Origin: Climacium dendroides
Taxonomy: Eukaryota; Streptophyta; Bryopsida; Hypnales; Climaciaceae
Assembly (NCBI GenBank): GCA_950106755.1
Contig: OX467089.1
Location: forward strand, 19,201,345-19,265,344
DNA length: 64,000 nucleotides
Direction of reading: 5' to 3'
The notes beneath the pieces were generated by a model. The model did no database searches. It was not told the DNA's origin and saw only the letters and a program-made list of their open reading frames with translations. Of this stretch, positions 36,803-49,730 are shown piece after piece (the first letter of the stretch is position 1; each line of letters begins with the position of its first letter). A program made the translations under genes and the position numbers.

Positions 36803-39800
36803 ATGACGGGAACTAATGGATTGGAGGTTCAAGATGCAACTCAGAATAATCGATCCGTTGTCGATCCGAAGGAGCGATCAGCGAAAGAAATCGAGCTTCT
36901 GAAGCAAATGCGGGAGAAGATTGCCGTTCTAGACCCGGAATCCAAGGTGAAGCTTACTAGGTTGAGTTTAGGGTTTGGTTTTGCTTGGAGCTTTGTGTGA
37001 GGATAGGAGTATGTTTCCTTGTGAAAACAAATGGCGACTTTGAGTTGTTTTGTTCAGGATTGTCTATGTTGGATTTTCACTATCTAACTGATATTTCATT
37101 CCAAACCTAGCCTACCAAAAGTTTGTGGATTGGTTATGTTTAAGGTTGAGGCACCAGTAGCCGATCATTTAAGCAATTTTAGAGCAGATGGTGAGGAGTA
37201 TGAGGTGATGGAAATTTTTCCCGTGTAGGATGATAGGAAATATGGAGATTGCTGATTTTTCAGAATTTTATTCCCAAAATTGAAATTATTGTGAGTTTTG
37301 GGAGCCAAAAAGTGCACTTGTCTAGTAGTCAGCCAATGCCACATCCTATTCTGATCATTCAAGAACTACTTTTTTGCTCACTACTTCCTACTTTCTTGCT
37401 CACTACTTTTAAACATGTGTCATAATCATATTTGTCTCAACCTTGAAAATGACCCAAAAAAACCTTTCCAAGCTTAAGTTCCAATGGTTGGAAATAGCGC
37501 ACCCTACAGGTTGGGTAGGGTACAATCATAATATTTGTCTCATCCTTGAAAATGACCCAAAAAAAACATTCCAAGCTTGAGTTCCAAATAGCGCACCCTA
37601 CAGGTTGGGTAGGGTACTGGGCGCCGTTGACCACTGGTGCCTCGACCTTTTAAGTAATCAACTTTTGTAACCCTCTGCATAGTTTCCTGTGCTCTAGCTT
37701 GCAAGTACATTGCTTACATTCTTCAAAGTCTTTTAAACTGTCTGCTAGTCTGGTCCACTTGTCAGTGTTGAGATGGGGCCATGAGGTTATGTTGTGTGAT
37801 GGGGTTCCAGGATATAGATGACGCAACTTTGATGCGCTTCCTGCGAGCGAGGTCCATGGACGTTTCGAAAGCTGCCAAATTGTTTGACGACCACCAGAAG
37901 TGGCGACGGGAATTTTTTCCTTTGGGGCACGTGCAAGAGGACGAGATAAAAGATGAGATTGCGGCCAAAAAATTTTATATGCAAGGTCGAGACCGGCAAG
38001 GTCGCCCGCTCGGCTTGTTCGTAGCGAAGCATCATTCTTCCAGCAAAAAACACGATCATTTTATAAGTGAGTTCCCATTTTATCCCTCATAGCATTCGAA
38101 CATTCTAGAGCACTCTTTTACGCTGTGGTTGGCGGTAACGACGCTTGCCTATAGTAGTTTGCTGAATAACAAGCTTTTATTCTTTAACTCAGAGAGGCAA
38201 GCGAGATTTTAGAGATTTAAACTACCTTAGATACCTTGATTCTTCTTGAATTATCCATCCGTTTGCAAGCATGTTAGGCTAATGCAATGTGGATTAGGTT
38301 AGCTTACATTCTGGATAAGAATTAATGTGATTTGCTGAGATTTGCCAGACCTTCAAATCACTGACTTGTGGTGTGCGCAGAAATTTCCACTGAGGCTTGA
38401 CTTTTAAATTTTGGTTGTGTGGCAGAGATTGTTACTCTCCTTTTGGACAAGCTTATTGTCAGGTAATTCCGCAATCCACAAAGTTTTTAAAGATTAGGTT
38501 AAGACTTTACTCACCTACACGTCATGAATGGGAGGGTGCTATCAATGGCAGGCTGTTCGTGATTGAAGCCTGCAGCACCGTATTTTAATTTGCAGTTGCT
38601 GGCTAGTTTGTACTGAAGAGGGACCTGTAGGACGAAACCCAGCATACTATAGGGTTTTTTCCTCCTGGTTTAATGCTTTTAAGACCCTGAAAGATGAAGA
38701 CCCTCGAATCTGACTTCAGGATGCTCTTCAATAAAACCTCACAAATCCTAAATGTTTGCTAAACCGGGCAGGCCGTCTCGTTTAGTGTCTAATCATTTTT
38801 TCACAAAAATGAAGGGTTCCCAGGGGGTGGATCTCATTGACCTATGACTCCTTACCCCAGTTGCTTTCATTTCTGTTTGAAGAGCTTGCCAATTCTCTCC
38901 TCTGGTACAATCTTTTGTAGTGCCAAAAGAAAGATAGGATTGACACCAAGCAAGAGAGACCAGTAGACGACAGTTTTCCACAGGAATTTCGTTGAACGGA
39001 TGGTGGTTGTTTTTGCAGTTTGCCGCCTGGAGAGGAAAGGTTTAGTATGATCGCTGACCTAAAGGGTGTGAAATACAAGAATCTGGACGTGCGGGGATGG
39101 CTCGCTGCTTATGATTGTCTACAGGTAGTTATATCCTTGAGCTTTCTTCACTCTTTTTCATTCAAGTTCTACGAAGCTTTGTACTAATTTCTGGTCCTGA
39201 ACTGCTGCAGCCACTTATTCTGCACTTCCATTCTTCATCCAGTAACTTGTTTGAGGTTTACCACACTAGAGGAAAGGCACTGAAGTGGAGGCCTGCCATG
39301 TATCTATTAGAGCAAGTGATTACCACACTAGAGAAACATTTAAGGAGTCTACTTTTTCATTCAGGCGTGACTCAGGCATCCTATGTGCTACATGAAAGAT
39401 GGCATCATAACTTATTCTTCCAAACACAATTACTGGGAAGCCCATGAAATGGGGCAATGGAAGAATTCTTTAAAAAAAATTCATGCCATGTGAACTGGGC
39501 CTGTGGTGGTTGTTCCTCCTGCTTCTGCTGCAGTGTGGTAACGCCCTCAGATGTAGTTTCCTTCCACTAAGCAGATTGATCGTGTTTACTAAAGAGCTCA
39601 ATTCTGTCAATGGAACTTGCAGGCTTACTATCCAGAAAGACTGGGAAGGGTGTACGTTTTGCACGCCCCTAAAATCTTTTGGGGTGCTTGGAAGGTGATC
39701 GTTCCCTTCCTAGATCCAGTCACAAAAGCAAAGGTAACGAATGGATTCTCCTAAAAGCAAAAGGTTTTACGACTTCGTTTCAATTATTTTCTTCTCACAA

Positions 39801-40054
39801 GTAGGATGTTATCGCAGCAGACACCAATTTGTGAACGTCGCCTCTACATTGACGATGTAAGGATTGTTTTAATTAGTCATTTATTTATTTTTGGTTTGCA
39901 GATCATGTTCATAGATGATGGTGCAGTAGAAGAAACTCTTTTGAGAGATATCAGCAAGGAAGACATTCCGATTCCTTACGGAGGTTTAAAAGAGTTGGTA
40001 CCAGTTGAAGTTGTGCAACCGGACAATTGGCCCATGTTCAAGCCTGGCACTTAA
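36803..40054 (+). CDS. SEC14-like (CRAL-TRIO) lipid-transfer protein; 6 exons, 268 aa
   Basis: Exons: 36803-36946, 37811-38066, 38426-38462, 39019-39124, 39623-39733, 39902-40054. They total 807 nt in consistent phase. Residues 1-48 are a charged N-terminal lead. CRAL-TRIO_N starts at DIDDATLMRFLRARSMDVSKA (from about 49). The lipid-binding lobe follows with LPPGEERFSMIADLKGV, RGWLAAYDCLQAYYPERLGR, VYVLHAPKIFWGAWKVI and a last exon with PIPYGGLKELVPVE. The length fits the short single-domain plant SEC14 proteins without GOLD or nodulin tails, which bind phosphatidylinositol and other lipids in the cytosol or on membranes. Exon 3 (37 nt) was placed by phase and by the readable IVTLLLDKLIV. Intron 1 carries a tandem duplication. 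I cannot assign a specific symbol. Confidence 0.92.
37424..37617 (+). repeat. Tandem duplication in intron 1 of the SEC14-like gene
   Basis: Two copies of about 100 bp, each with aatatttgtctca..ccttgaaaatgaccc at the start and gcgcaccctacaggttgggt near the end (at about 37,497 and 37,592). High identity suggests a recent duplication. A third, partial copy is not seen. Confidence 0.85.
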
Positions 40055-41419
40055 AAACATTTAACTTGTCTCCACAGCCGAAATTTATTTTTTAGCATTG
40101 ACATTCAAAATGCCAAGCTCAGTCAATTCCTCTTGAGAGAGCAAGTGAACGGGAGGCTGCATTTTTCTTTCATCATGCGGCGGAGGGGGCAAGGTGTATG
40201 TCAAGAATTTTAACATGCGGTGAATTTCGATCCCATGTAAGCATAATAAGTTGAGCTCCTCTTTTGATTCGACTAGCTATTCGTAGTTACCGATGTATTT
40301 AAGTTCTCATTAGGCATTGTAGATATTTAAGAAGGATCCATACTAATTGGACTACTGGAGGCTAATCTGTGTTCACCGGAGCTGTGAGTCTTGTGGTAGT
40401 TAGAATTTGTAGCTCCCTTAGTAGGAATTCATTGTTATTCAGAAAAAAAGCTGCAGTAATGAAAAACAATTTGAAAAAAACTGAGATCTTAGGGATATTT
40501 TTAACGATCCGAGGTTGGGATTTATAGGAATCATACTATGGGACTAAATGCTCCAAGTGGAGTCTCAATAAATGCAGGAATTTTTCCAGAATCAACTTCC
40601 ACTATTACATGTTGTGTGATTGAGATGGTGATTGAAAATGCTGGACTTCCATGGGTATAAATAAAAATGATTTTTCTGGTCACATGCTATCAAGTTTTCT
40701 TTTCACCATGCAAAGTTTTTGACTTGGAAACACTGAGGGATAACCCTGAAACGCCAGGCTTATGAGAGAGGTTAACCCTAAGCCCAGGGTCTTTTTGGAT
40801 TAAAAAAACATCATTGCTTTTGAAGTATTATAGGTCTAAATGTCACCAAGGTATAGAAATCTCAACTAATCTTGTATTGTACTTGTATTGTATGTGTTGT
40901 AGATGATGTGAATCAAATTTGGAGTCATTTGGTCACATAGATTGCAAGATTATAATGTTTTAATGTTGAAAAAGGATGCTAAAAATTTTCCTAGCAACAC
41001 ATTTGGAGGTGAATTTCGATTTCTGAACCTACTCGAATGAAAAAAACTTTACACTATAATGTGATTCATACAAATACATTGATGAAAAAAATAACATTCA
41101 ATTGACTCATTGCGTCTCCAAAATGGTTTCCCTGAAAAGGCAATTAGCTCTTAAATGGTTGCTTTAAGAGCGTACTGCCTTAAAACACCCAAGAAGAGCA
41201 CTCATTGAAGGTCAAACTACTGCACAAAACCTCAGTCCCCTTTTTCACACCCAATTCCAAAGATAAACATTTTGCATTAGCTGTCCTACATAGAAGGATT
41301 CTCAATCATCCATAGGACACTTGAGTGTCTGTGGCGTCCTTGCGGTCCTCCAAATTGAGCAGGCTCATCCTGACAACATGACCGGGCACAGAGCTTCCAT
41401 TGTTTACACTTCAAGCTTC

Positions 41420-41640
41420 CCCTTATCAATGGAAATTGTCCATGTGTTTTAAGGGGGAAAAAAAAGAAGAAAAAGGGTTAGTTTCTTCCCCTTATCAATG
41501 GAAATTGTCCATGTGTTTTAAGGGGAAAAAAAAGAAAAAAAAGGGTTAGTTTCTTCCCCTTATCAATGGAAATTGTCCATGTGTTTTAAGGGGAAAAAAA
41601 AAGAAAAAAAGAAAGGGAAAAAAAAAGTCCAGCCATCCAA
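41420..41640 (+). repeat. Tandem repeat, three copies of 68-69 bp
   Basis: Copies start with cccttatcaatggaaattgt at 41,420, 41,489 and 41,557, each followed by a purine-rich tract (ggggaaaaaaaagaa) and gggttagtttctt. They are nearly identical apart from the length of the A tract. Confidence 0.9.
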
Positions 41641-41694
41641 GATGTCAATGTTGACCAAGTTAGTTGACAACAGACACCAGTTTGTTTGTATTCA

Positions 41695-42360
41695 TTTAAC
41701 CCCTAAAGGACCAAGGCCTTATTTCTGTCAAAAAAAACACTCAAAACTGCCATTTCTGTAGCAACGAGTAAAAAAATTTGAAAATTATTTTTTCTGCACA
41801 TCCAACCGTAGGATCTTATACCTTACTAGTATGAAAATGTGTGGAAAAAATTTCAAAAATTTTGACCACATAGATTAAAAGATATTTGTGTTTAAAGTGA
41901 AAAAAAACAATTTTTTCAAGCACCTTGCGGGATTGGATTATTTGACTTTGAACTTTTTTAACTTAAATTTTTTGCACTACAGAGTTTTGAGCTTTAAATC
42001 ATTATTGTGTGAAATTGATTTGAGAATCTAGGGGGAAAAAAATTTCAAAAAGAAACTTAATTTTAATGCTTAAAAAAATTGTTAAGTAGAAGTAGGTGTG
42101 AGAAAGAAGGAAAATTTAAATTATTAATATCTTTGAGATGGAATTAAAATGCACTAATCCCAATGGTGAGATTGTTCTAGAAAGAAAACAAAATCGTGTA
42201 AAGTTTTTTCTTCAGAAAAATTGTAAAAATTGTATTCAGAAATGAATTCTATAAGTTATTTTTTTAGGAAGATGCTCTAACTGCCCGAAAAAACAAGATT
42301 GTCCATAACTTTCTTATAATAAATCTAAATGGAATGAATCAAAGATTACCATGTATACAA
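41695..42360 (-). repeat. Dispersed repeat, inverted relative to 51.6-52.3 kb
   Basis: The reverse complement aligns along its length with 51,640-52,300. Examples are accaaggcc with tttgcactac and actttgaac here, against ggccttggt, tatagtgcaaa and gttcaaagt there, and gaatgaatcaaag here against ctttgattcattc there. Non-coding. Confidence 0.8.
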
Positions 42361-45300
42361 AAATACAATCTATGAGAAAAAAAATTTAGAAAAAAAAAAT
42401 CAAATTTTTGAAGTTTTTTTTGCTCCCCCCTCTCCCCTATTTTGAGCTTATTTGGGCATAACTTTCGTTCCCAGGTATCAATTGAAAAAAATATATATTC
42501 CCATGAAGCTCATCATTTTTTCTATCTTCAAAAAAAGTTTCAAAAAATCATGACAAAATTTCAACTCGTAGGTACCTGTCTAAAATCCAATTTGTCCCCC
42601 GAAGGAACAATGATCCTTTAGAGGTTAAGGTAGAACCATCCATTCTCAACTATGGAGCTATGCCTAACTTGTAGGGTGCCACTATTTCTAACCAAGGTTG
42701 CAATAGATTTCTAACTAAAACTTTGGAATGTCTTTTTTTCCTCCTTTTCAAGGTTGGAACTAATAAGGTCATAACACATATCCCAAAGTGCGTGGGAAGT
42801 AGCAAGAAAGTAGAAAGTAGGAAGCTAGTTCTTAAATGATCAGAATTGGAAGAGTCTAAATATTGGCTATAGGTTTGGAACACTTTTTGGGTTCCCAAAA
42901 TTCATAGTAGTTTCAATTCTAGGAATAAAGTACAAAAAATTTGCAATCCCAATGTTTTCTATCTTTTCATATGGAAAAATTTCCCATAGCTTCATATTAC
43001 TCATGATCTATCTTGGAATCGTTTAAGTGATTGAATATGGGTAATCGGCTATGAATGGTTCTACCTTATTTTAGCAAATGCAGAAAGTGATCATCAACGG
43101 AGTGATGAAGCTATTTTCATACGTAAAATGAATGAAAATTATAAATATATGGATGAAATTTTATATATTCATCTAAAAATTTACATTCATCCAAAATAGA
43201 GCAATACTATCCCAAATTTTGATAACATTTTGCGATTTCCCTATAATTTTTTTTTATTGCTTCTCAACATAAATTCGCTCAGAAAATTATATTTGGTAGA
43301 GACTAGTAAGAGAGCATGTCACCAGCACTTGCCTTTGATAAACAATTAGCAAACTTTTGGGTCAAAGGGGAGGAGGGAGGAGTTTAGACCAGCCCTTTTT
43401 CATTTCTTTTTGAGAAAGTGCCAAGATGGTGATCACTTAAAATTTGGTAAAGCACTGTATTTCTACATTCATCCATCTTTTGGAACAACAAACACTTTTC
43501 AATTATATTCATGCATTTCTTCATCCAAAGTTGGCAATTTCATCCACATTTCCAAAAATCTATTGCAAAAGTTATAAAGGGTTAAAGTTTTGTTTAGTAG
43601 ATGTTTTGAAATCGTTTCTTTCATGGAGATAGATTTTTGCAATAATTTTTTGGTGAAAAAAGATTAATTTTTGTAGTAAAAGTATAAATTTATTTTGAAA
43701 TGGTACAATCTGACCCCATGGTGTAAAAAAAAAAGGCATTGAAAAAAGCTAAGCTATAAAGGTAGACACCACAAAATGCGCCACTGATTCTAAACCACCA
43801 TCTTGTACATCCCCAAATTCAATTGTGTACTTATGTGGGAAAAAATATTTAGAGCCAAATTTTGTTCCTTCATAGCTTTTTGCATACAATATTCAAATGT
43901 TGCGTTCTTTGGTGCACTGGAACAACTCCTTTTACTTACCAATAATAAAATATGAAATTAATTTGACCATTCTAATAATAGTAACTAGGCACAATAGCAA
44001 AAAGTGGTGGTTTGGGGGCCACCCACCTTATCTACACTATGGATATGAATGTTTAGAAGTTTGAGATGGTTTGCTAAAAAGCAAGCAAGTTTGACTAAGA
44101 ATTCTAATATTTCCTTTTTTATATGTATAGGGGCACTACATTTCTATGTAAGTAGAATATGTGGCCATTTTGTAATTTCATAGTTGTGTAGGAGGTGCAA
44201 TAATGATTTAAATTGAAAATGCCATATGTTAGTGAAATTGAATCAAGCATGAATGTAAACTTTGTTACTACTATATACTTCAATGAATTTCTACATTTTT
44301 TATGTCAAATCCCCCCCCAATAAAAAGACATGTTGTAACCTAAATTAAGCTTTTTGGATATGGGTCTCTCATTTATATACATACATACACATATATTAGA
44401 AGGGATTTGGTAGCTTTCAACCATCCAGAAGCGTTTGTTGAAGAAAAATTAAGCAACATAAAAAGTTTCCTTGATTGAAAATATGTTTTAATTAAAACAA
44501 GGAAATGATCATGAGAAGACTAATAATTGCCTTTAATTGATTGTGTAGATTTTCCTTGGAGTCATTTCTTCAAGCCCATGTTTTCACTAGTGTTGACTCT
44601 TCAAGGAACCAAACTCTAGTTCTTGCATTTTGAAAAATTGAAGTAAGTAACTCTTAATTTGAGAGGAATTGGGAGTGAGTTAGGAAATCAAGGCCATTAA
44701 TTCATTTGACAAAGAATAAACTGGAACAATCAAATTAAAAGAAATAAAATTGCACACAATAGTCATGTGCATGTATACATAGGCATGTCTACTAGTCTTT
44801 GTAAAATACATTAAAAGAAGTGCAAAAGAAGCATCCCTTCTATATCTTTTTTGGAAGGAAAGGATAAATAAAGATGGCAAAATTGGATAGACACTTTTTG
44901 GAAATGTTGATGTCAAGTCCAATGTACACATTGTTAAGGAAACTCTTAATTCTCACAATACCCAATGTGGATCGTCCTAATTTTTCGCACACCCACTCTC
45001 TATCATTCATTCTTCAAGTGTAAAGGATGATTATTCTCTCTTACTACTGCAACTCCTCGATCTTCAATAATCCCACATCTGCTACAGATTTTGTCTATAT
45101 TCTTGTTCTCACCCAAACATGCTTGGGACCTAAACAACACATACATCAACAATGCACAAAGTTGCAAGTTCCTTGTGTTATGGTTGATGATTGTTTGTCA
45201 ATCAATTGGTGATTGAAATAGCCTCAAAAAATGGGGGAAGCACAACCCTCAAGGTACCAAATTAACTGACTTAATCATGTTGGAGACACTGCCATAGAGC

Positions 45301-45429
45301 CAAAGATTCCAAGGAAAACTTCAGTCCGACTTCAATGCATTGAGAAGAGGGAGAGAGCGTCCAGGTTGAAGCGTTCAACAGTCCAGGACCTTCAATAGCA
45401 TCACTTTTTGTGCAGATCATAGTGATTAT

Positions 45430-45855
45430 TATTAATAAAGTTTTCAATTTTTTATGTTTTTGTGGGTTGGCAATTCAAAGAGGATTTCAATGCACCAAAA
45501 AATGTTTCATTTGGATATTCCATGCAAAAGTTATAAAGGGTCAAAGTTTTTTTGTGTAGATCATTGTGATTATTATTAATTAATTTTTTAATTTTTTAAT
45601 ATTTTTGTGGTTGGAAATTGAAAGAGAATTCCAATGCACCAAAAAATGTTTCATTTGGATATTTCATGCAAAAGTTACAAAGGGTCAAAGTTTTTTTGTG
45701 CAGATCATTGTGATTATTATTAATAAAGTTTTTAATTTTTTAATATTTTTGTGGTTGGCAATTGAAAGAGAATTTCAATGCACCAAAAATGTTTCATTTG
45801 GATATTCCATGCAAAAGTTATAACGGGTGAAAGTTTTTTTTGGTAGATGTTTTGA
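45430..45855 (+). repeat. Tandem repeat, three copies of about 144 bp
   Basis: Anchor catttggatatt lies at 45,508, 45,652 and 45,795 (periods 144 and 143). Each unit contains gtgattattattaat, atttttgtgg, aatgcaccaaaaa and gcaaaagtta. Single, older copies of the second half occur elsewhere in the window on both strands. Confidence 0.9.
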
Positions 45856-48779
45856 AATCGTTTCTTCAGTGGAGATAGATATTGATTAACTGGATGTAGA
45901 TCTACTGAAGATGGTGCTTTTAGATTTGTGGTCACATGTTAGAGATTCCCTACCATATAAACTTCAATTCTCCTCGCTTGAGAATGTGAATATCCCTTCC
46001 TAGAATATGTAGGAGGATTCAAATTAACATGGCTAGCTAGGGAGGGACCTAACTTCATGTGGAGGGCAATCCGCATGTTGGAGAAGGCAGAAGGTATCCA
46101 CAACGAAGGGTAACAATGTTATATAAAATTGACATACCATTCTTGGACATAAGACTGAAGTGTTATATGATTACTCAAATCTTCAGTCTACAATGTCATG
46201 AGATTCAAGGATAAAGTTTTAATATAAGAATTTCGACAATAAAAGGACTCTAAAATGTATAGGAAGAAAGAAATCTAATCCCTCAAGTTCAAGGATGTCA
46301 TAAAGCAATCTTTTTTGTAATGAATTGTGGAGGTCTCATCTTTGTAGCACACATAATGAGATTTCAAATAAGATTGTGTGAAGTCCAAGAATGGCATTTA
46401 AATATTCTATGCGAAAATTGTACAAGATCAAAGTTGAATTGGTAGATTTTCTTATTTAATATCCTAACTTCAATGTCCTCATCTTGAACATTGTGCAACA
46501 AGCCGTGTCTATTTATTCCTTAGATTTATTGAACCATGCTTATAGAAATATGCTAGGTTATGAGTGGTCCCACCTCGTGCCTCTTGCTTTAAAATGTCTT
46601 CACTCTTATATCCTAGATTTATGCTTTGAAATTCTTAGCCCATTGGGCAATTGGCAATTAATAAAGTTTTGTAATGTCTTAGTCATTGGATTTTGCATTG
46701 GATAAAGTATAGTACAATTTCCATGGCATTAATTTACAAAGGTAATCTTTTCTAAAAGGGTACTTTCAATGTACACACAGATATGTCAGAATTGTTGATT
46801 GACCTTTAGAAAAGGGGACCTACCCAATTATAAAATAAGGATATCCTTTACACTACGTACCTTATATATCCTTGAATAGATCATCTCTAATTTACTTGAA
46901 GTAAGAACTCAATTGCAAGGGCAACCTTATAATTTTCCTAAATGAACAAAAATTGGTACAAAGATGCCCTTAATTCATGCCAATCTATCCAAGGGTTGGA
47001 GTTATTTCTCTTTTTTGGCTCCCAAATCCCCTAATGTCTCAACAAATACATTTCACCTTACATCAAAAGACAATGCGGCTCTTTAGAATTGCATTCACAT
47101 TCTCCTAGTGATGCTAGGATTTATATTCAGATATTTAGTAGTTAGACTTGCAAAGAAATTCCTAAACCCTAAACTAAAAAAAAAATTGGATTGCTTTCAA
47201 ATGAAAATTAAAGTAAGATGATATAGTTACTAGCAAGGTTTTTTTCTAGAAGAAATTTTGGATGAAAAGTCTAATAAAAAATATTGAAGGGAATATATGA
47301 TGGTGCTCCATTTTCCTTTTCTTAGTGGACAAAATAGCTACAAAATCTTAGGATGGTACATGTCACAACTTTTTCTTTTAAATTTTGGAAAAGTGTCAAG
47401 ATGGCAATTATTGAAAATTTAGTAAAGCATATGTTTCAAAAATTCATTCATTCATCTTTGGGATCCCAAAATATTTTTTAATTATATTCATGTTCTTTTT
47501 CATCCCAATTTGATAACTTCATCCACGTTTAAAATGTAAAATGGAATTTTTTTGGAGAAAAAAGACTACTTTAATTTGGCAAAAAGTAGAAAGTGTCCCC
47601 TCCAATGAGTTACATGTTCTTGGTTTCTTGTATGGATAATGAATTTTCATCCATATTATGCATTTCTCATGTGTTACTATAAATATCAACAAATTCATCA
47701 CTTTTATAAGGATTTCTTTCAACAATCCCCAGATAAATAAAATTAAATACAATACCATTGGTGACTCAATCTTTTGAACAATACTAGAAAATTCTCCCCC
47801 AAGTGCTTGACCACTAAAGGTTGTAAGATTACTTCAAGAAAATTCTAACAAATGATTTTAACTCCATCACAAATACCAAAATCATTGAATTAGATTCAAA
47901 ATGATTGTTTGTTTGTTTTTCCAAGGCATTCTTAATTGAGCAATTTCCAACCTCGACCTCCAAGATTCCAAAAAAGAGGGATATACTTTGTGGGAGTTTA
48001 GATTAGATTTCTCATCTTGGATACATGACTCTTGTATTATACGTAGGGAGGTTGGACATTAAAAAGAATTGGAAGATGGCTTTTGTAAAAGAATTGTCAA
48101 ATTAAAAGGAACAAAAGTTAGATGAAGACCAAATTAAAATAAAATGAGGTGTAAAAAATGTTGGGTGCATACTTATTAAAAATACTTCACAATATATGTA
48201 AAGAATTGAAACACTATGCATAGTGAAAATACACAAGTGTTTCAATTCTTTATATATAAATGCATAGGTGTTCTAATGTAAAAAATTCAAAGGAAACCCC
48301 AAATAAGGAGTTATCTTTGAAAAATCCAAAAGTAGCCAATGGATGAATTTCAAGATTATTCTAAAAATAGAATAATGCACCTATTGGTTTATATATCTTA
48401 TCATTTTTTGGCAAAGTACCTTTGTAATAAGTCTTGTCATTTTCAGGGTATGTCCATTGATATATTCCAAAATCTTTCTTGCAAGTTTTTCAATAGGTAC
48501 TAATTAGATAAGGTACGTTTTTTTTGAATATTTATCATTGGCTACAAATTAATGCAAGAACAATTAGGGTTTGGAAAACTAGATAATTCTAAAAATGAAG
48601 AAATCCACCTATTGGTCCTTAAATCTTATCAATTTTTTTGCAAAGTACCTTTGTAATAGGTCTTGTCCTTTTAGGGTGAATCCCTAAAGAATGCCGAGGC
48701 CAAAAAGTAGTCAATGGATAACTTCCTTGTTTAATCCAAAAACAAAAAATGCACTTATTGGCTCAATAATCAGAGCAAA

Positions 48780-49420
48780 TTTTGGTGACTACCTTGGTGA
48801 GGGTTACGAATGTTATACCCATTGATATGTTCCAAGATCTTTCTTGAAGCTTCATTGATATATTCCACAAGATCTTTCTTGAAGCTTCTTCAATGGATAC
48901 TAATTGGACGAAGTGCGCTTTTTTGAATATTCATCTTGGTGCCTACCTCTATGAGGGTTATGAATGTGATATGTATTGATACATTTCGCAAGATCTTTCT
49001 TGAAGCTTCTTCAATGTATACTAACTCATTGGATGAAGTACACTTTCTTAAATATTCATCTTGGTGACTACCTCAATGAGGGTTATGAATGTGATGCCCA
49101 TCGATACATTCCACAAGATCTTTCTTGAAGCTCCTTCAATGAATACTAATTGAATGGAGTGCACTTTTTTGAATATTCATCTTGGTGCCTACCTCTGTGA
49201 GGGTTATGAATGCAATGTCTATCGCAAGATCTTTCTTGAAGCTTCTTCAATGTATACTAACTCATTGGATGAAGTACTCTTTCCCGAATATTCATCTTGG
49301 TGACTACCTCGGTGAGGGTTACGAATGTGATGCCCATCGATACATTCCACACGATCTTTCTCGAAGCTCCTTCAACGAATGCCAACTAATTGGATGAAAG
49401 TACACTTTTCCGGAACATTC
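48780..49420 (+). repeat. Tandem repeat, five copies of 115-154 bp
   Basis: Anchor ttggtg(a/c)ctacct lies at about 48,782, 48,936, 49,061, 49,182 and 49,297. Units share gagggttatgaatgtgat, gatctttcttgaagct and gaatattcatc. Variable unit length and substitutions point to an old array, and the right-hand units are more GC-rich. Confidence 0.9.
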
Positions 49421-49679
49421 ATAACATTGTACATATAACCACCACACAACGTAGTCCTCCCCATGGACTTATTATTAGTTAATTCAAGGATTGGTGCTTG
49501 GCTGAGGAGCCACCAGAGGAAGACGATCCTCTCCATTGGACGACGACGTTTCATACAAAGTTCCCCCCTTTTCAAGGATGCAAAAGGGACCCCTGCCTCA
49601 TTGGTAAACAATATTATGTTGGGTAGGTGAACATTTTAGGGTTGGACTGGACTGGAAGCTGGCAACAAGGACTGGTGGC

Positions 49680-49730
49680 AGAGTGGGAACAGTTCTCATA
49701 CAGAGTGGGAACAGTTCTCATACAGAGTGG
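49680..49730 (+). repeat. Perfect 22-bp tandem duplication
   Basis: The unit starting agagtgggaacagttctcat occurs twice in a row (49,680-49,701 and 49,702-49,723), followed by a third partial agagtgg. It sits in a locally GC-rich patch (about 49,600-49,960) of unknown origin. Confidence 0.95.

Noticed and set aside
48780..49420. Regular spacing of repeats considered as a CRISPR array
   Set aside because: Units are long (115-154 bp), diverged and without unique spacers between constant short repeats; the genome is a plant nuclear genome.
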